A stretch of DNA of 64,000 nt, taken from Fomes fomentarius (lineage: Eukaryota; Basidiomycota; Agaricomycetes; Polyporales; Polyporaceae). The position numbers and the translations under genes were made by a program. Within the stretch, counting starts at the first letter, position 1. Each line of letters begins with the position of its first letter. Of this stretch, positions 24,558 to 36,213 are shown piece after piece. The notes below the pieces were generated by a model that worked only from the letters and a program-made list of their open reading frames with translations, made no database searches and was not told where the DNA came from. Location of the stretch: the NCBI GenBank assembly GCA_022606135.1, contig JABYQN010000011.1:186001-250000 (forward strand), written 5' to 3'.

Positions 24558-26275
24558 GAATATAACTCGGCGGAGCCGGAGAGACCGACACAGTGTTTTG
24601 TCGAGCCATGCAATCAATATTATATGAACACTGGGATCGAACAGGCGTCGTATATTCACCAGAAATTTTAGGTTCTCAGAGCCTAGAATGCTTGCATAGT
24701 GCTGCATTTGTGGTTGGTATGTGAACCTTGCAGACCGTTTCGTTTCTCGAGGAAGAGCACTAGCGAACCTGGATCAGAAGCGTGGGAACTCGGCAGGTTG
24801 GATGACAGCGAACGTCGAAGGAGCTCCCCTCTTTCTTTCGACTTATTTCATTGGTTGTTTCACATTTCTTATGCTCCACTCAATACGCTGTGCACGCCCC
24901 AGACTATCGCTCTCCTCTACATCATTATGCGTCATAAACTGCGAGGTAAGTATGACCTTTCGTATCTGGCAAGGCTGAGCTTTTCGATGATATGATCAGT
25001 ACAGCAATCACACTCATTACGTTTCCCTTCGATCCGGTCTCTCAACGCCTATCATCCTGAACCACGCGGCCTAGTCTGAAAACAGAGAGTCATAATAGAC
25101 TGGTCGTGAACTCATCAGGCTCATCGTCTCGCCTGCCAGGCATCAGTACTTCCCATCTGGCATCAGTCTCATTGTCTGGTCCAAGAGTCGGAATCAAGCT
25201 TCGGACATGCTCCCAGGCTCGATGATCGTGTCCCCCAGGCCTCGGCCTCTGACATATGACATGTTGGATGCGACAGATCTTGTGTCAATTGTCTACTTAT
25301 CCTCTATACTTAGGTTTTTGACGACGTGCCTCGCAAAGAAGATTGATAGACACAACCGAAAAGACGAGGTCCATGTCTTGGTGAGATATGGCATCTGTTC
25401 CTTCCCCCGATGGTCGGCCCTGCGGCGCTACTGAACATCCATCCCTCAGAGCTTCACTGCACATCAGCTCGTAAGTAGGGTGAGTAGGTTAAGGCGTATC
25501 GCGGACTTTGAAAGGTCTCTGTGCGTTCTCATGTCACCGCTCGTTCAAATCGCACTAGCGTGTCTCTGGTTGATGCCGGAATGACTATCTCCGTCACGGG
25601 AGTGATCGGCTCCTTAAGTGCTGTCCTGCAAAGTGGGTTGCACATGCTCCGGTAACCTGGTGTGTACTTTGATCTGAATTTGATGGTCTGTGCATGAGAT
25701 ACTCACACCTGCGACAGTTAAGTACGTACGCCGTTCTCAAGCAGCGAGCGAGCTATGGTCGCATCTGAAGTCTTTCGCAGCTCTACCTTGGCGCTCCAGA
25801 CGGAGTGATAAAAATTTGCTTTCCATATGTTGCGTCATGTCCTCGATAGACAAACTGATGATGCTGTACTTAGCATGATTCAGCGTCTGTCCAGACTTCC
25901 TCATCAGACTCGCTTCTTGAGCGCGCTCGAGGGCGCGCACCCAGATGAGTGGGGTGCGGAGTCAGGGTCCTCGGAAGAGATACTCATCATCGTGCACATG
26001 GGATCGCCAACCATCATGATCCCGAACCCCGTTATGAATGACATTGGCATCGTCGGGCATAGGATGTCCAGAAGGAGAAGGTCCAGTCTCATCAATCGGC
26101 ACACGGTGTATCCGAGTACACCCCGTGCGGTGTGCGTAGCTGTGCATTCTCAGGCCTTTAGGACTTGGCGACGTGTATATGATATCAAGCACGAGAAGGC
26201 TTCTTTCCTGTAGGGCAGCTTTGCTTCCGCTTTGCCACTGCGCGACAGTCGACTTCTCATTTCCGCGAGTCGAAG
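24558..26275. other. Gene-free interval
   Basis: About 1.7 kb. Open frames such as 25827-26213 have no family landmarks or plausible splice structure. It may hold further decayed material, but nothing I can name. Confidence 0.5.
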
Positions 26276-27795
26276 ATGCCTAGTCCCTCGCAGCCAGACA
26301 TCAAGCCAGCCAATGCGCACCTCTTTGGCTTCTGGTTCCTCCTCTTATTTAGCGGTGAGTGGCGTTCCAATATTTGTGCACCACCTCTTGTGACATAGGG
26401 CGTTGTAGGCGCATACTACGTATACTTCCCGCAATGCGTCGCGATTCTGAGGAGGAAGGTTCGCGATGGCATGTCGATCTGGCTCCCTTTGATGTGCGGT
26501 GTATTTTTTTTGCTGACGACTACCGTACGTGCTCATATCTTCATCTTGTGTGTCGAGACTGACGGACGAGATTGGGGGATCTGTGGGTGTAGGCGCTGGT
26601 GGTCGAGATGATTCGTGCATACGATGCGTGGGGTGCAAACGGTCCAAACAGCCTTGCAGACCCAGTTACCTTCTTCCGACATGGCGCAAGCCCGCTATCG
26701 CTTGCGAAGAACGCTATCAACGTCATCACAGCCATCCTTTCAGACACAGTCATCGTGAGTATCGCAGTGCTTCATACTCAATCAGACCGGAGCATTGTCC
26801 GTTGACTTTGTCCATGCAGGTGTATCGCACGTACATCGTCTGGAACTGCAACTATTGGATCATCATCATCCCTATCCTTACACTCTTTGCCCAAACAGGT
26901 ACAGTCCGGTCAGCTGTTGTGTGCGTGTAGGGTGACTCACGCCGTTCTGCGACCAGGCATGGGGATCTGGTCAGTCCTCACCCTCTCGCAGACGAAGAGC
27001 GGCGATGCTCTCATCCTTGCGGATGTCACCATCCGAGTCCGGTACTTCTTCGTGCTCACCTTCTGTCTGAACTTGTTGTGCGCATGTGAGTACGACGTAC
27101 ACCCTTTTCGCTATCGCAAGCTCTGATGTAGCTTGCAGCCCTCATTTGCTGGAGGATATGGCGCCTCGGATTCAAGCGCTCCAGGGGCTTGCCCGACAAC
27201 AGCCCTCTTTCCCGTGTCATGGGTATCATTATTGAATCAGGTGAGCCTCAATACACCATCCGATGCCACAGCTATTTACACACCTCTCCAGCGGGTATAT
27301 ACTGCGCCTATCTATGCGTGATGATTATCACGAATATCATTGGGTCCAATGTCTTCTTCATTCTCCTTGACCCGGTATGTCTGTCCACATCGCGAATGGT
27401 ATGTTTACATCTGACAATTTTGTTGTGAACGCAACAGACGCCTCCCGTAGTCGTAAGTTCATGAGTTTTCTATCGTAGATGTATCCGCTAACCGATGATG
27501 CTTGGTGCAGGCCATCGTGTACTCCATGCTCATTGTGCGCGCGCAAGGGCCCCGCGAGAACCTCTCGACCTCGACCCCGCTCCCAAGCTCAATACGGTAC
27601 GGTACCAGCATCGGCAACAGGGCGAGTGCCATGACCGGTATCAGGCAGCAAACGTCTACCATCGGTGTCGAGATCAACCTCGAACGAGTCGTGCACACCG
27701 ACGGTCACTCCAGCCCGCGCTCGCCGAGGTTTGACCACCCGTACGCAGCTACTTATATATCAGAGGACAAGGACAAAGGCGGGGTGGCGTTCTGA
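26276..27795 (+). CDS. Seven-helix membrane protein, copy E
   Basis: Intact family member of about 349 residues, starting MPSPSQPDIKPANAHLFGFW. Nine exons: 26276-26354, 26409-26524, 26593-26754, 26820-26898, 26957-27085, 27139-27240, 27292-27374, 27438-27452, 27511-27795. The 15-base exon 8 codes TPPVV and is followed by the extra intron shared with copies C and D. Landmarks: YFPQC, ALVVEMIRAYDAW, VYRTYIVWN, GMGIWSVLTLSQT, GSNVFFILLD and tail motif INLERVVHTD, like copies A and F. All introns are GT-AG. Tail to tail with the UbiA B gene. Function unknown. Confidence 0.88.
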
Positions 27796-28372
27796 GGCTG
27801 AAGAGCGGGACTCTGTATACATGGCTGTCATGTTGTAGCATCACCTGTTGTTGTCTTTTTGGAGTTTTTGGTATACCTGCGTGTAGGTGTAGGAATACGT
27901 GTTTGTGCATCACGCTCATTTCAACTAGAGAAACTGTTTCGCTCCTTTGGACTCCCTACTTTGCCACTGCGAGCGTATGTCGGGCTTCGGCACTGGGTGG
28001 TATCTTTGCGCCGTCGCAGGCAAAGTGAGCTGCATCAGATCCCAGCTCCCACTTCTAGTCTAGCCCTGAAGGACGGCCCCATGAACACCGCCGATAACGT
28101 CTTCGTTGATCTGTCGGAAGATCGTCGCGAACTGTTCCATGGGGATGATATTCATGAGAAGCTTCCCAAGCTGCGAGAGAAGCATGATGCAGGGGCCTTA
28201 CCGACACACTGAGATGGCCAACAGTGGTATCAGAAGCAAGGTGTAATACATCGCAATGGCTCAGGAACAATACAGGTTACTCAAGCGTTACAGGGACTTA
28301 GATCGCAAGAGGGAACGTCCCTGTACGGTAACCGCACACGGAGTTGGCGTCGGCGTCGCAACAGCTCAGAAT

Positions 28373-29662
28373 TCAGAACGACTGCACATAGTCGTAGAGC
28401 AGGCCAAGCCAGATGGCGACTCCGACAAGACCATTTGACTACGTGCCATTCTGTCAGCGGTGTGTCAATCTCGCGAAAACGAGAACCGTACCTCGAATTT
28501 CGCACGATGGTCTTTGAGGTTTGCCTCCTCCCACGTGGCGAGCTGCCAGGTAGTGTGGAGAAATGTTCCCCCCACCGAGAGCGTCGCAAAGCCAATGCCT
28601 TGCCCAAGCGCGAACCCCGAATAGATAAGGCATGCCAGGAGGATGGCGACCATGACACCGAGGATCTCTCGCACGTGCTCGCCAAAGAGGAGCGCGGTGG
28701 ACTTCACGCCAACCTTGCGATCGTCTTCGCGGTCTTGGCAGGCGTAGATGGTGTCATATACGATAGTCCAGCTACGTGCGAACATGAGCGATTCCTCAAT
28801 AGTAGATGCCTAGTTCGTCGCGAGCACATACCATACACCTCCGAAGTACATGACCCATAACGCCGGTGGTGGAAGGCGACCGGTCACATATACGTATGCA
28901 ACAGGGATGCCCCAGTTGAAAGTGAGTCCTAAGTGAAGCGTGAGGATTACCAAAGATAGCATAGAGATCAAGACGTACCGAGCCATGCTTGGGGCCACCA
29001 CGTCCATCGTTTCATCAAGGGATAGAGCGCGTGGAGGGGGAATATGCCGAGGCAACCCATGAGGAAGCTGGTGATCGAGTCCATGAATTGGCGACAAGAA
29101 TCATGATCTTGCATGCATACCTCGTGCGATCTCCGTAGGATATAATGTATAGGACGGGAACTAGTAGCGAGATGCACAGAATCCACGCGCCCAAAGCGGA
29201 GACTCTGCCTGATGGCAAAGGCCGCTCTTTGCATCGCTCTGTTTGGCTAGGCTTAGTATGGTACGTGCGCGCCGACAAATTCATTTTCAGCTTCGCTTAC
29301 CGACTTGACGGTCAAATTCGACGTCACAAATATCATTGAGCACGCATGCAGCGCTATGCAGGAACATGGCTCCCGCTGCAAAGACGGCGGACACCCGGAC
29401 ATACTCGGGGAGGGGAAGCGCGACTTGGCGGGCGGCGATAGTCAGCCCCCATGCTGTACAAAGTTCGTGAGCGAGAGCATGGAGTGTAAGGTCAGTCGGG
29501 AGTGTACTCACCACAAGGCCAGACCATGAGAGTGTTGCCCATGAAGGGCTTGTGGAGGCGGGTAAGCTCGAAGTAGCCTCTAATCTTTGTAGACATGTCG
29601 TAAGCTGCTTTGGGACCAGTAGGACCAGAGGTAGAAATTGCGTTATAGTTGCGCACAGACAT
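28373..29662 (-). CDS. UbiA-type aromatic prenyltransferase B
   Basis: Second Coq2/UbiA-like membrane prenyltransferase. I start it at the ATG giving [13 protein letters not shown]; another in-frame ATG about 29 codons later ([11 protein letters not shown]) matches the start of copy A. First exon 29512-29662. Shared landmarks: [39 protein letters not shown] (first Asp-rich motif), [52 protein letters not shown] (second motif), [11 protein letters not shown], and the end LLYDYVQSF. Intron positions match copy A, but the intron after RQV uses a GTAAGC donor here and GC in copy A. Both Asp-rich motifs are intact, so it is probably active. Divergent from the decayed MFS D. Substrate inferred only as aromatic. 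Confidence 0.92.
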
Positions 29663-30372
29663 GGGGGATAAGCTCTATGGGTAGCAGTCATAACATGCTT
29701 CGGCTCGGGCTTTAAGCTTTCCGTAGTGTGGCCGACGGCCTCGTTGCTCTAGTGAGGCGTCACCGCCTAGATTGATGTGTGTATAACGAAATTTTCGGTA
29801 AACAGTCAGATGCTGAGCGGTGATCCATACAGCCACGAGAGGCCATGCATATTATGTCCGCAATTGTTGTACTAGAACACTTGGTGATGCCACGCGCAGG
29901 CTAGTCAGGGTGAGGAGGCCATACGGAGGATCACGTCTGACAATTGTGCCCGTCAGACATCGCCTGAACCTGCGTGCGCGGGATAGAGATCGGACCGCTG
30001 GAGAAGTCGGATAATAAAGAGACCGCAGCGAGTCGGCGAGAAGTGCCAGTTCTGAGAAGCGATGAGCTAGAATAGTCACGGGGGCGCTACCTCGTGGGAA
30101 TGATGGGCACAGCCGACTTGGCTCTCTCTCTTCATTCTGAATCTGTTTTGAATCTGAGCCAACCGCTCATCGTCCATGCTGCACTGTGTGGGAACCGCGC
30201 ACGATCCTCCCACCATCAACCAGCACTCTCCATGCTTCAGATGTATCAAATGAATCCCCGGAACGCGCGCCCAAGAGTGTTCTGCGCACTCAGCAATGTC
30301 GAAACCGGCACAGCAATTGATCTCACTTAAATCATCAGTCTCAATCTCGTCGCTAAGGGTATCAGTGTCGAA
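29663..30372. promoter_or_regulatory. Divergent promoter, UbiA B / MFS D relic
   Basis: 710-base interval between divergent start codons, the mirror image of 8548-9350. No coding exon recognised. Confidence 0.55.
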
Positions 30373-32448
30373 ATGTCCACCAAGACCGACGCTGTCGTGC
30401 AACCTGAGCCGGGGAGCAAGTCCCATTCCCTGTCCGAGAAGCTTCCGAGCGATGCGCCCTCTGTCGCAGAGCTGCCAGAGTTACAGAAAGGCGATACTCT
30501 GGTCCCTGCAAGCGTCTGGGCAAAGGTCGACTTTTACGTTCTTCCCGTGGTACCGGTGTGTACTCGGAGGCAATTGAGGGTGCTCCTTCTCATACTGCGC
30601 GGCCTTGACACTGATCTATTCGCTCTTGCTGTCACAGGATCGGTCAAGCATTGGAAATAGCATAGCAGGTCTGAAGCAGCGTTTTCATAGGACAATCCAA
30701 TGCACCTGTGAAAGTCTGCATCGCTTCAGTTCTCGTCATACGACGGGGCGCCACGGCTAATGTACGAGAGCAGATTGTCGGCCCCCGTCTCCTCCTTTTC
30801 CCAGCACGGCCGTGCTCTGGGGAGCACTGCAAGGTCCGTTACTGCAACCGCTTGCTGCACCTAACAGTATTTCTGACACATGTCAGGTAGGCCTTGTGAA
30901 CAACTATCCGGGTCTCTTGGCATGTGGTTTGTTCCTTGGGCTATTCGAGGGTACGGCTGTGTCTTGATTCATGCACCGTTGGTTCTAATCTGATCGCGCC
31001 TGCGTCTTATGTGTTCTCTATGTAAGTGGTCTTCTTCAAGGCATCTCTCTCTATTTGTCTTCATTCTACCTGGGTAGGCAGCTCCGGTTGTAGTATAGTC
31101 TCATCCGAACGCTGTCCTCGGCAACCCGGCTGAACTAGAACGTACCTCAACTCACCTCAACAGAATGTCCATTCAATTCTCGGCTACCGCATCCCGCGTC
31201 GGCATTCTCAGGACTTCTGGCTGCTGCCATCATCAAGATGGACGGGGTTGGAGACCCGCCGGGTTGGGCTTGGTTATTCATCCTGGTCCGTATGACGAAC
31301 TATTCTCATGAACTTCCGTAGTCTGACTCATCATCGACGAGCAAGAGGGCTTGCATACCATGGTTTTTGGTCTCTCAACATTCGCACTGCTCCCGGAGGA
31401 TCCGATTGCGGTACCCAGGCTGAATGAGAGCGACAAGAGACTCATCGCGCAGACCCTCCACTAGGATCCTTAACAACGAGCATGGCGATGAGTACACATG
31501 GGCCTAATGGCGCCGCACGTCATTCTTCTCGCCCCTCGCCGGCTTCTTCATCGGTATGTTCTCACGTAAAGTCTCGCGCTTGTCTAAGCTACCAGACTTC
31601 CATAGGCGCTACTCTATCCTCTATCGGGTCTTGCATAGTCAGTTCACTTCTGCCTGTGTCTCTACGGATCATATGTGACTCACCCGTCCTGCATAGCTTC
31701 CTCCCGAGCATTGTGGCCGCATTGGGCTATGCGGGGCCTGAGGCACAGCTCATGAGCGTGTCGCCCTTCGCAGTCAGCGCTGTCCGTGAGTATTCTTGGA
31801 TTCTCCATTCCATGCTATGCGCTCACTACGACACTCGTTTGACAATCCATCCGACACTCTCATCGCATCATCGCATGTCTACATTATTACATTTCATTCG
31901 CACTGCCCTTAGTCTCCATCCTCACCTCAATCTTTACGGGAAGCGCGGTCGAACCATCGTCTTCTTCGCCGCCGTCGCAGCGATTGGATTCGGAATGTTC
32001 GATGGTACGTGTAACGCAACCTTACCGCATCTCATTCCACCGGAACCGTGGAACTTGAGATCCGGACCTCGCTCTTCCTTCTTGTTCCAGGCACGTACTG
32101 CATCGGGCAGGGGCCGCCGCTCGGGGCATGGATGGCGACTGTGGCGACTGGATGGCGAACAACTCCGCACCACTCACCCGCCGCGCGACGTACCTCGCGC
32201 CCCTCACGACGATGACAAAGCTCGGCTCCATTCTCTCGACGTGGCTCCTGGGCGCGATCTCGTCCGCACCAAAGTATATTTCCGCGACCATCACGCTGCT
32301 CGTGTTCCAGTTCGCGATCCTCCTTTCCGCGGGCGGTAACATTGGGTGGCTGACGGAGAACAAGCGCAAGGAGAAGGCAAAGGAGGGCGAGAATGCTCCG
32401 GTGAGTGCAATACCCTCGAACGAGAGTATCTGGTACAAATATGATGTA
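30373..32448 (+). pseudogene. Decayed MFS transporter D
   Basis: Relic of a Dal5-like MFS gene, closest in the window to MFS A. The N-terminus MSTKTDAVVQPEPG and first helix VWAKVDFYVLPVV are followed by DRSSIGNSIAGLK. Breaks seen: a shift within VGPRLLL near 30790; a TAG soon after SSFYLGRQLRL near 31090; a shift before AFSGLLAAAIIKMDGVG near 31195; a TAG after KRLIAQTLH near 31463; and a 20-base duplication at 32139-32158 that throws WMANNSAPLTRR out of frame. Well-kept stretches include FLPSIVAALGYAG, AQLMSVSPFAVSAV, LTTMTKLGSILSTW and the end NESIWYKY. Non-functional as read. It lies tail to tail with the ligase gene. Confidence 0.88.
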
Positions 32449-32679
32449 CGCTGCTTGCCACCACTGTCTTGGTTGGTCTGTGTCTGTCCTGTTTCCACAC
32501 TATCTACCGACGCCCCCTGTCTTTGACTCGTTAATTATAACTTTCAATGTTGTCCAAGTACGAGCACCTTGCAAGCTCGTCAGAGTAATGAAGTAGCGCA
32601 TATCGGCTCCTGGTGTTACATTCGGTATGACAACGGGGTACACGTTTAGCAGCAAATCGCGATTGCTATCTGGGCAATC

Positions 32680-34799
32680 TCAGGCCCGTTCGGAGACAAG
32701 ATCTAGCTCTTTCTCGAGCAGCTCTTCCGTCGCAGCACGTCTGCCGTAGAGCCAATCAGCCAACTCAACAACGAAATTGATACAAACGATACTCACCTCA
32801 CATTGCCCTTCTCCTATCGAAGTCAAGGCAAAGCAAAAACATTCGTCAGCTCAACAAGCTACAACGTACCGTGTACACGCCTTCGTGGAGGCTTACCTTC
32901 GTGCGCGGAAGCGTCCCCTTCTCGACGATCAACACCCTCTTTGGGTCCTCGATCTTCTCGTGCCGGAAGAGGTTCTTGTAAAAGTCTTTTGTTCGCTCCA
33001 CGATCGTCTCCGAGAGGGCGCTCTTCCGCTCCGGAGTGAGACCACTTTCCTTGGCTTCAACAATGAGGCACGGCCAGCGACGCCCCGTGCCAACCACAAC
33101 GACCTCATTCACAAGGTCTGCGCACGTCTTCCTGGCATTGTCTTCGATTGACCTAGAATGGCAGACCGTCAGAAATGGAAGCAGGGCAACTTGTCGACGC
33201 CCCGAAGCCGACATACCCCCCACCATGTCGGGTTGCAGACTGACGGAGGGGTGCTACTCACTTCGTGTCGCAGAAACCATCGTGGAGCTTGATCCAGTCT
33301 CCCGCGCGCCCGCGATAGACCCAGCCGTCTTCGATCTTCTCAAAAAGGTCTTTGGTGTGATAGTACCCATCGTCGGACCAGAACTCGGGCGGGGGCGCGT
33401 CGTCCGCGGACGTGGACACGACCATCTCGTATAGCTGCACGCCGCCGGAAGACTGGATGTTGTTTTGGTCGCCATGAGGGAGGAAGAGAGGTTGCGCGCC
33501 CTCGATGGGTCGCAGGAGCCGGGATGACGCGTCAAAGCCGATGCGCGAGCGCATCATCGGACCTATGGGGAGTTAGCTTGGTCTCTATCCAAGTAGGAGG
33601 TGGTCGCAGATGCTTACCAGTCTCGGTGGTTCCGTACGATGTCTGTCAATGGCAAGATCAGGAGTGATTGTCAGCGAGGTACCCGCACAAACTACACATA
33701 CAGTGATCCGGATGCCATTCTCGTACGCCCATTCTTCCTGTTCTTTGTTGAGAGCAACGCCAGTGTGGATGATCTGGTTCAGACTCTTGAGCGCATCCTT
33801 GACGGCCGGATCTTCCTTCGCAGCGCGAATGACATCCGCGAGGAACGTCGCATAAAGGACGAGGACGGTGAGACCGCACTCGCGCACCATGTTGACGAAC
33901 TCTGGAACCTTGATTGCCATAGACGATGACTGTACAACACAGTCCCCTCTGGCGAGTGATCCAATGAACGCTGAGAGCACAGTCCGTCGGTCAAGGAGAC
34001 AGGATCAAGGATCGGTGGAATACTCACTATGAAAGGCGCCAATGTGGCCGAGATTGCCGAGCGTGTTAACAGTAACTTGAGTGGGTTTCTCGTTAGGAAC
34101 CTGCGCGTTCGGCCACTTGTACTTGATGACTGCCTTCAACATCTTGTACGTGTTCGGGATGATTTTCGGAGAACCACCCGTCGTTCCCGAGGAGTGGAAG
34201 AGTACTGCGAGGTCGTCGACGCCGACAGGGTGCGCTGGAGCGAAGACGAGCTCTTCCAATTTCCCATTCGCAGCCGCATCGGAGACGAGCTGCGAGAGTT
34301 GATCGTACTCCAGTGGCGTGAAGTGAGGCACCTTCACTCCAGCGGAGAGGACCTCCTCGGAGTAGGTGCTGTCCGTGACTATCGCCTTACCGCCGCTCTT
34401 CGCGAGCAGCTCGAGGACCATGTTGACATTGCTGAAGTATCCTCCAAAGAACTGCGGCGTGTATCCCAGCGCGGAGATGGCGATGGAGTTGATCAGGTCG
34501 GAGAGCTTCCGACCAGTGAGCCTACAAGAATGATGGTGGTGAGTTATTGTCCGAAAGGTTTGAAGACAGCGCCCGTACCAGAAACCAATGATATCCAGGG
34601 GCTTGGTGTTGAGAGGGGCGAGGACCTGCTGCCAGTGTTTCTGCGCCGCAGCTAGACGCTGTTCTACATCGCGGTATGTGGCCTTCTCCCAGTAATCGTC
34701 GCGCCCAGTGTAGGATCTGAAAAGCGGCTTGTCTGCGTGCTCACGGAACGCCGGAAGGAGCAGGGAGACGTAGTGATTGTCAGTGCTACGCTCGGCCAT
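32680..34799 (-). CDS. AMP-forming acyl/aryl acid ligase
   Basis: Adenylate-forming enzyme (ANL superfamily), roughly 590 residues, starting MAERSTDNHYVSLLLPAF. Core motifs in order: phosphate-binding loop FHSSGTTGGSPK, YGTTETGP, the region YHTKDLFEKIEDGWVYRGR, then GDWIKLHDGF and the C-terminal lysine region PRTKEKGNVRRAATEE, assembled over two short introns, ending LDLVSERA. It activates a carboxylic acid with ATP, either as a CoA ligase or as a free-standing adenylation domain. The motif flavour resembles the A-domains of fungal aryl/acyl acid reductases, but no carrier-protein or reductase domain follows, since the stop at 32680 comes directly after the A10 region. In this context it could activate the aromatic precursor or product of the prenyltransferases (inference). 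No break seen. Confidence 0.87.
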
Positions 34800-35546
34800 G
34801 GTGTTAGTGTTACGAGCGGGGAATGCTGATATAACCGTCGTCGACAGAGAGATATAAAGTCCTGCTCTGAGGCTGAGCCCAGCGGTTGATCATGATTAGC
34901 TCCCAGTGCTTCCGATTCCGATCCGGTGCTGGAGAAGTTGACTGGGCGGAATCCAGAGAATTCCTCTTGATGGACAGCGTGCGAGGGGCGGACTGCGTAT
35001 CTATTGGGTATAGTGATGTATGATGTATCACAAATACCGCACAAAGGACCCTGCAGCTGATGATTCATCTTCTGGAGAGAATGGAATGGCGGGCAGTGCC
35101 AGGAGCAGACCAGCTGAACCAGTCCAGTCCAGTCGAACCGAACCAGAACCTGTGCCACGTGGATTGGGGGCGCTCATGCAGTGTAAGCCTCAACTGCTGT
35201 TATGTACTAGGCTAGCCACTCCTCGGATTCAGAACCTCTACGCTTCTCGTGCTCCCACTTTCAGGCTACGTAGACTCGATACGCTGTTGTGACGACTATG
35301 GTAGGTCACAGAGAGTTGTGGTACTTACGCAATGTTCATTGCCCATGGTCACATGCCGAATCCTGCAACTTGAACGTGTCACAGATAACTATGGACACAT
35401 TCAAACATCCGATAGAGCTTTCGATGATACGTGGTTGGGTGGTACATCTAATATGACAAACGAGTTCTAGCGCATGCCAGGTACTACTCAGCCAACCACT
35501 GGGGTGCATCCGGCCAGCCAGCCCTCCTGGTCAGCTCCTTCTGCGC
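34800..35546. other. Interval upstream of ligase
   Basis: About 750 bases with no supported gene. It should contain the ligase promoter; an AT-rich TTTATATC lies about 55 bases upstream of the ligase start when read on the minus strand. Confidence 0.4.
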
Positions 35547-36047
35547 CTAGTAACGTCCCGGCTCTTCGGTGTCCATGACGAGGGGGTAGTAGGAATCCGG
35601 GACCGCCGTGGCCACCATCGCGGTGTCGGTGAACATGAAGGCGTTGATCAACTGGAGCATCGGCCACTGCATATCAGCCACCCAGTTTACTCCCGACGGT
35701 GGGGTCGTCATCGACAGCATCACGAAGATGAGGGCGTGTAGGATGAGGAATCCAATTGCACCGCCCATCCTGCGTTGGGCGATGGGGGGGTCCGAGCGGA
35801 TGCGCAACGTCGTGTAGACCGGGTCCTCGGGGACGGGTTGGAGCTTGACCGCTTCGGTCGACGTGGCCTTTGGTGCCCTGCGTGTCCACTTCGTGGGGTC
35901 GACCGATGCGGGCGTTCGGTTTGTGGCTGTCCGACGCATGCAGGATGCGAGGGGCCTCGACGCGAAGATGTCGGTCGCCAAGAACGCGGAGGGTCGCTCA
36001 ACGAGGATCAGGCTGTCGGTGAAGCGGCGGACGAACGTGGGCGTCAT
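35547..36047 (-). CDS. Small membrane protein of unknown function
   Basis: Single-exon frame of 166 codons starting MTPTFVRRFTDSLILVERPS. The basic N-terminal half (many Arg and Lys) is followed by one strong hydrophobic segment, GGAIGFLILHALIFVMLS, and a weaker one near LQLINAFMFTDTAMVATA. It ends DTEEPGRY. A good TATA box lies about 160 bases upstream, which supports it as a real gene. No family recognised. Confidence 0.65.
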   Translation of the reverse strand: MTPTFVRRFTDSLILVERPSAFLATDIFASRPLASCMRRTATNRTPASVDPTKWTRRAPKATSTEAVKLQPVPEDPVYTTLRIRSDPPIAQRRMGGAIGFLILHALIFVMLSMTTPPSGVNWVADMQWPMLQLINAFMFTDTAMVATAVPDSYYPLVMDTEEPGRY

Positions 36048-36205
36048 GGTGTGCGGACTTGAGGGGTGAGGGGTGAGGATTGAGTCAGGGGTAAGGTAGG
36101 TGCGGTGTGGATTATTGAATCGAGGTAAGTGATGAAGTATGCCACAGACTAGCTGTGGATGATGAGATGCGATGGTGTTGAGCTCGGTACTGAGTCGAGG
36201 GCGTC

Positions 36206-36213
36206 CTTATATA
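36206..36213 (-). promoter_or_regulatory. TATA box of the 166-residue protein gene
   Basis: TATATAAG on the minus strand, about 160 bases upstream of the start codon at 36047. Confidence 0.5.
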
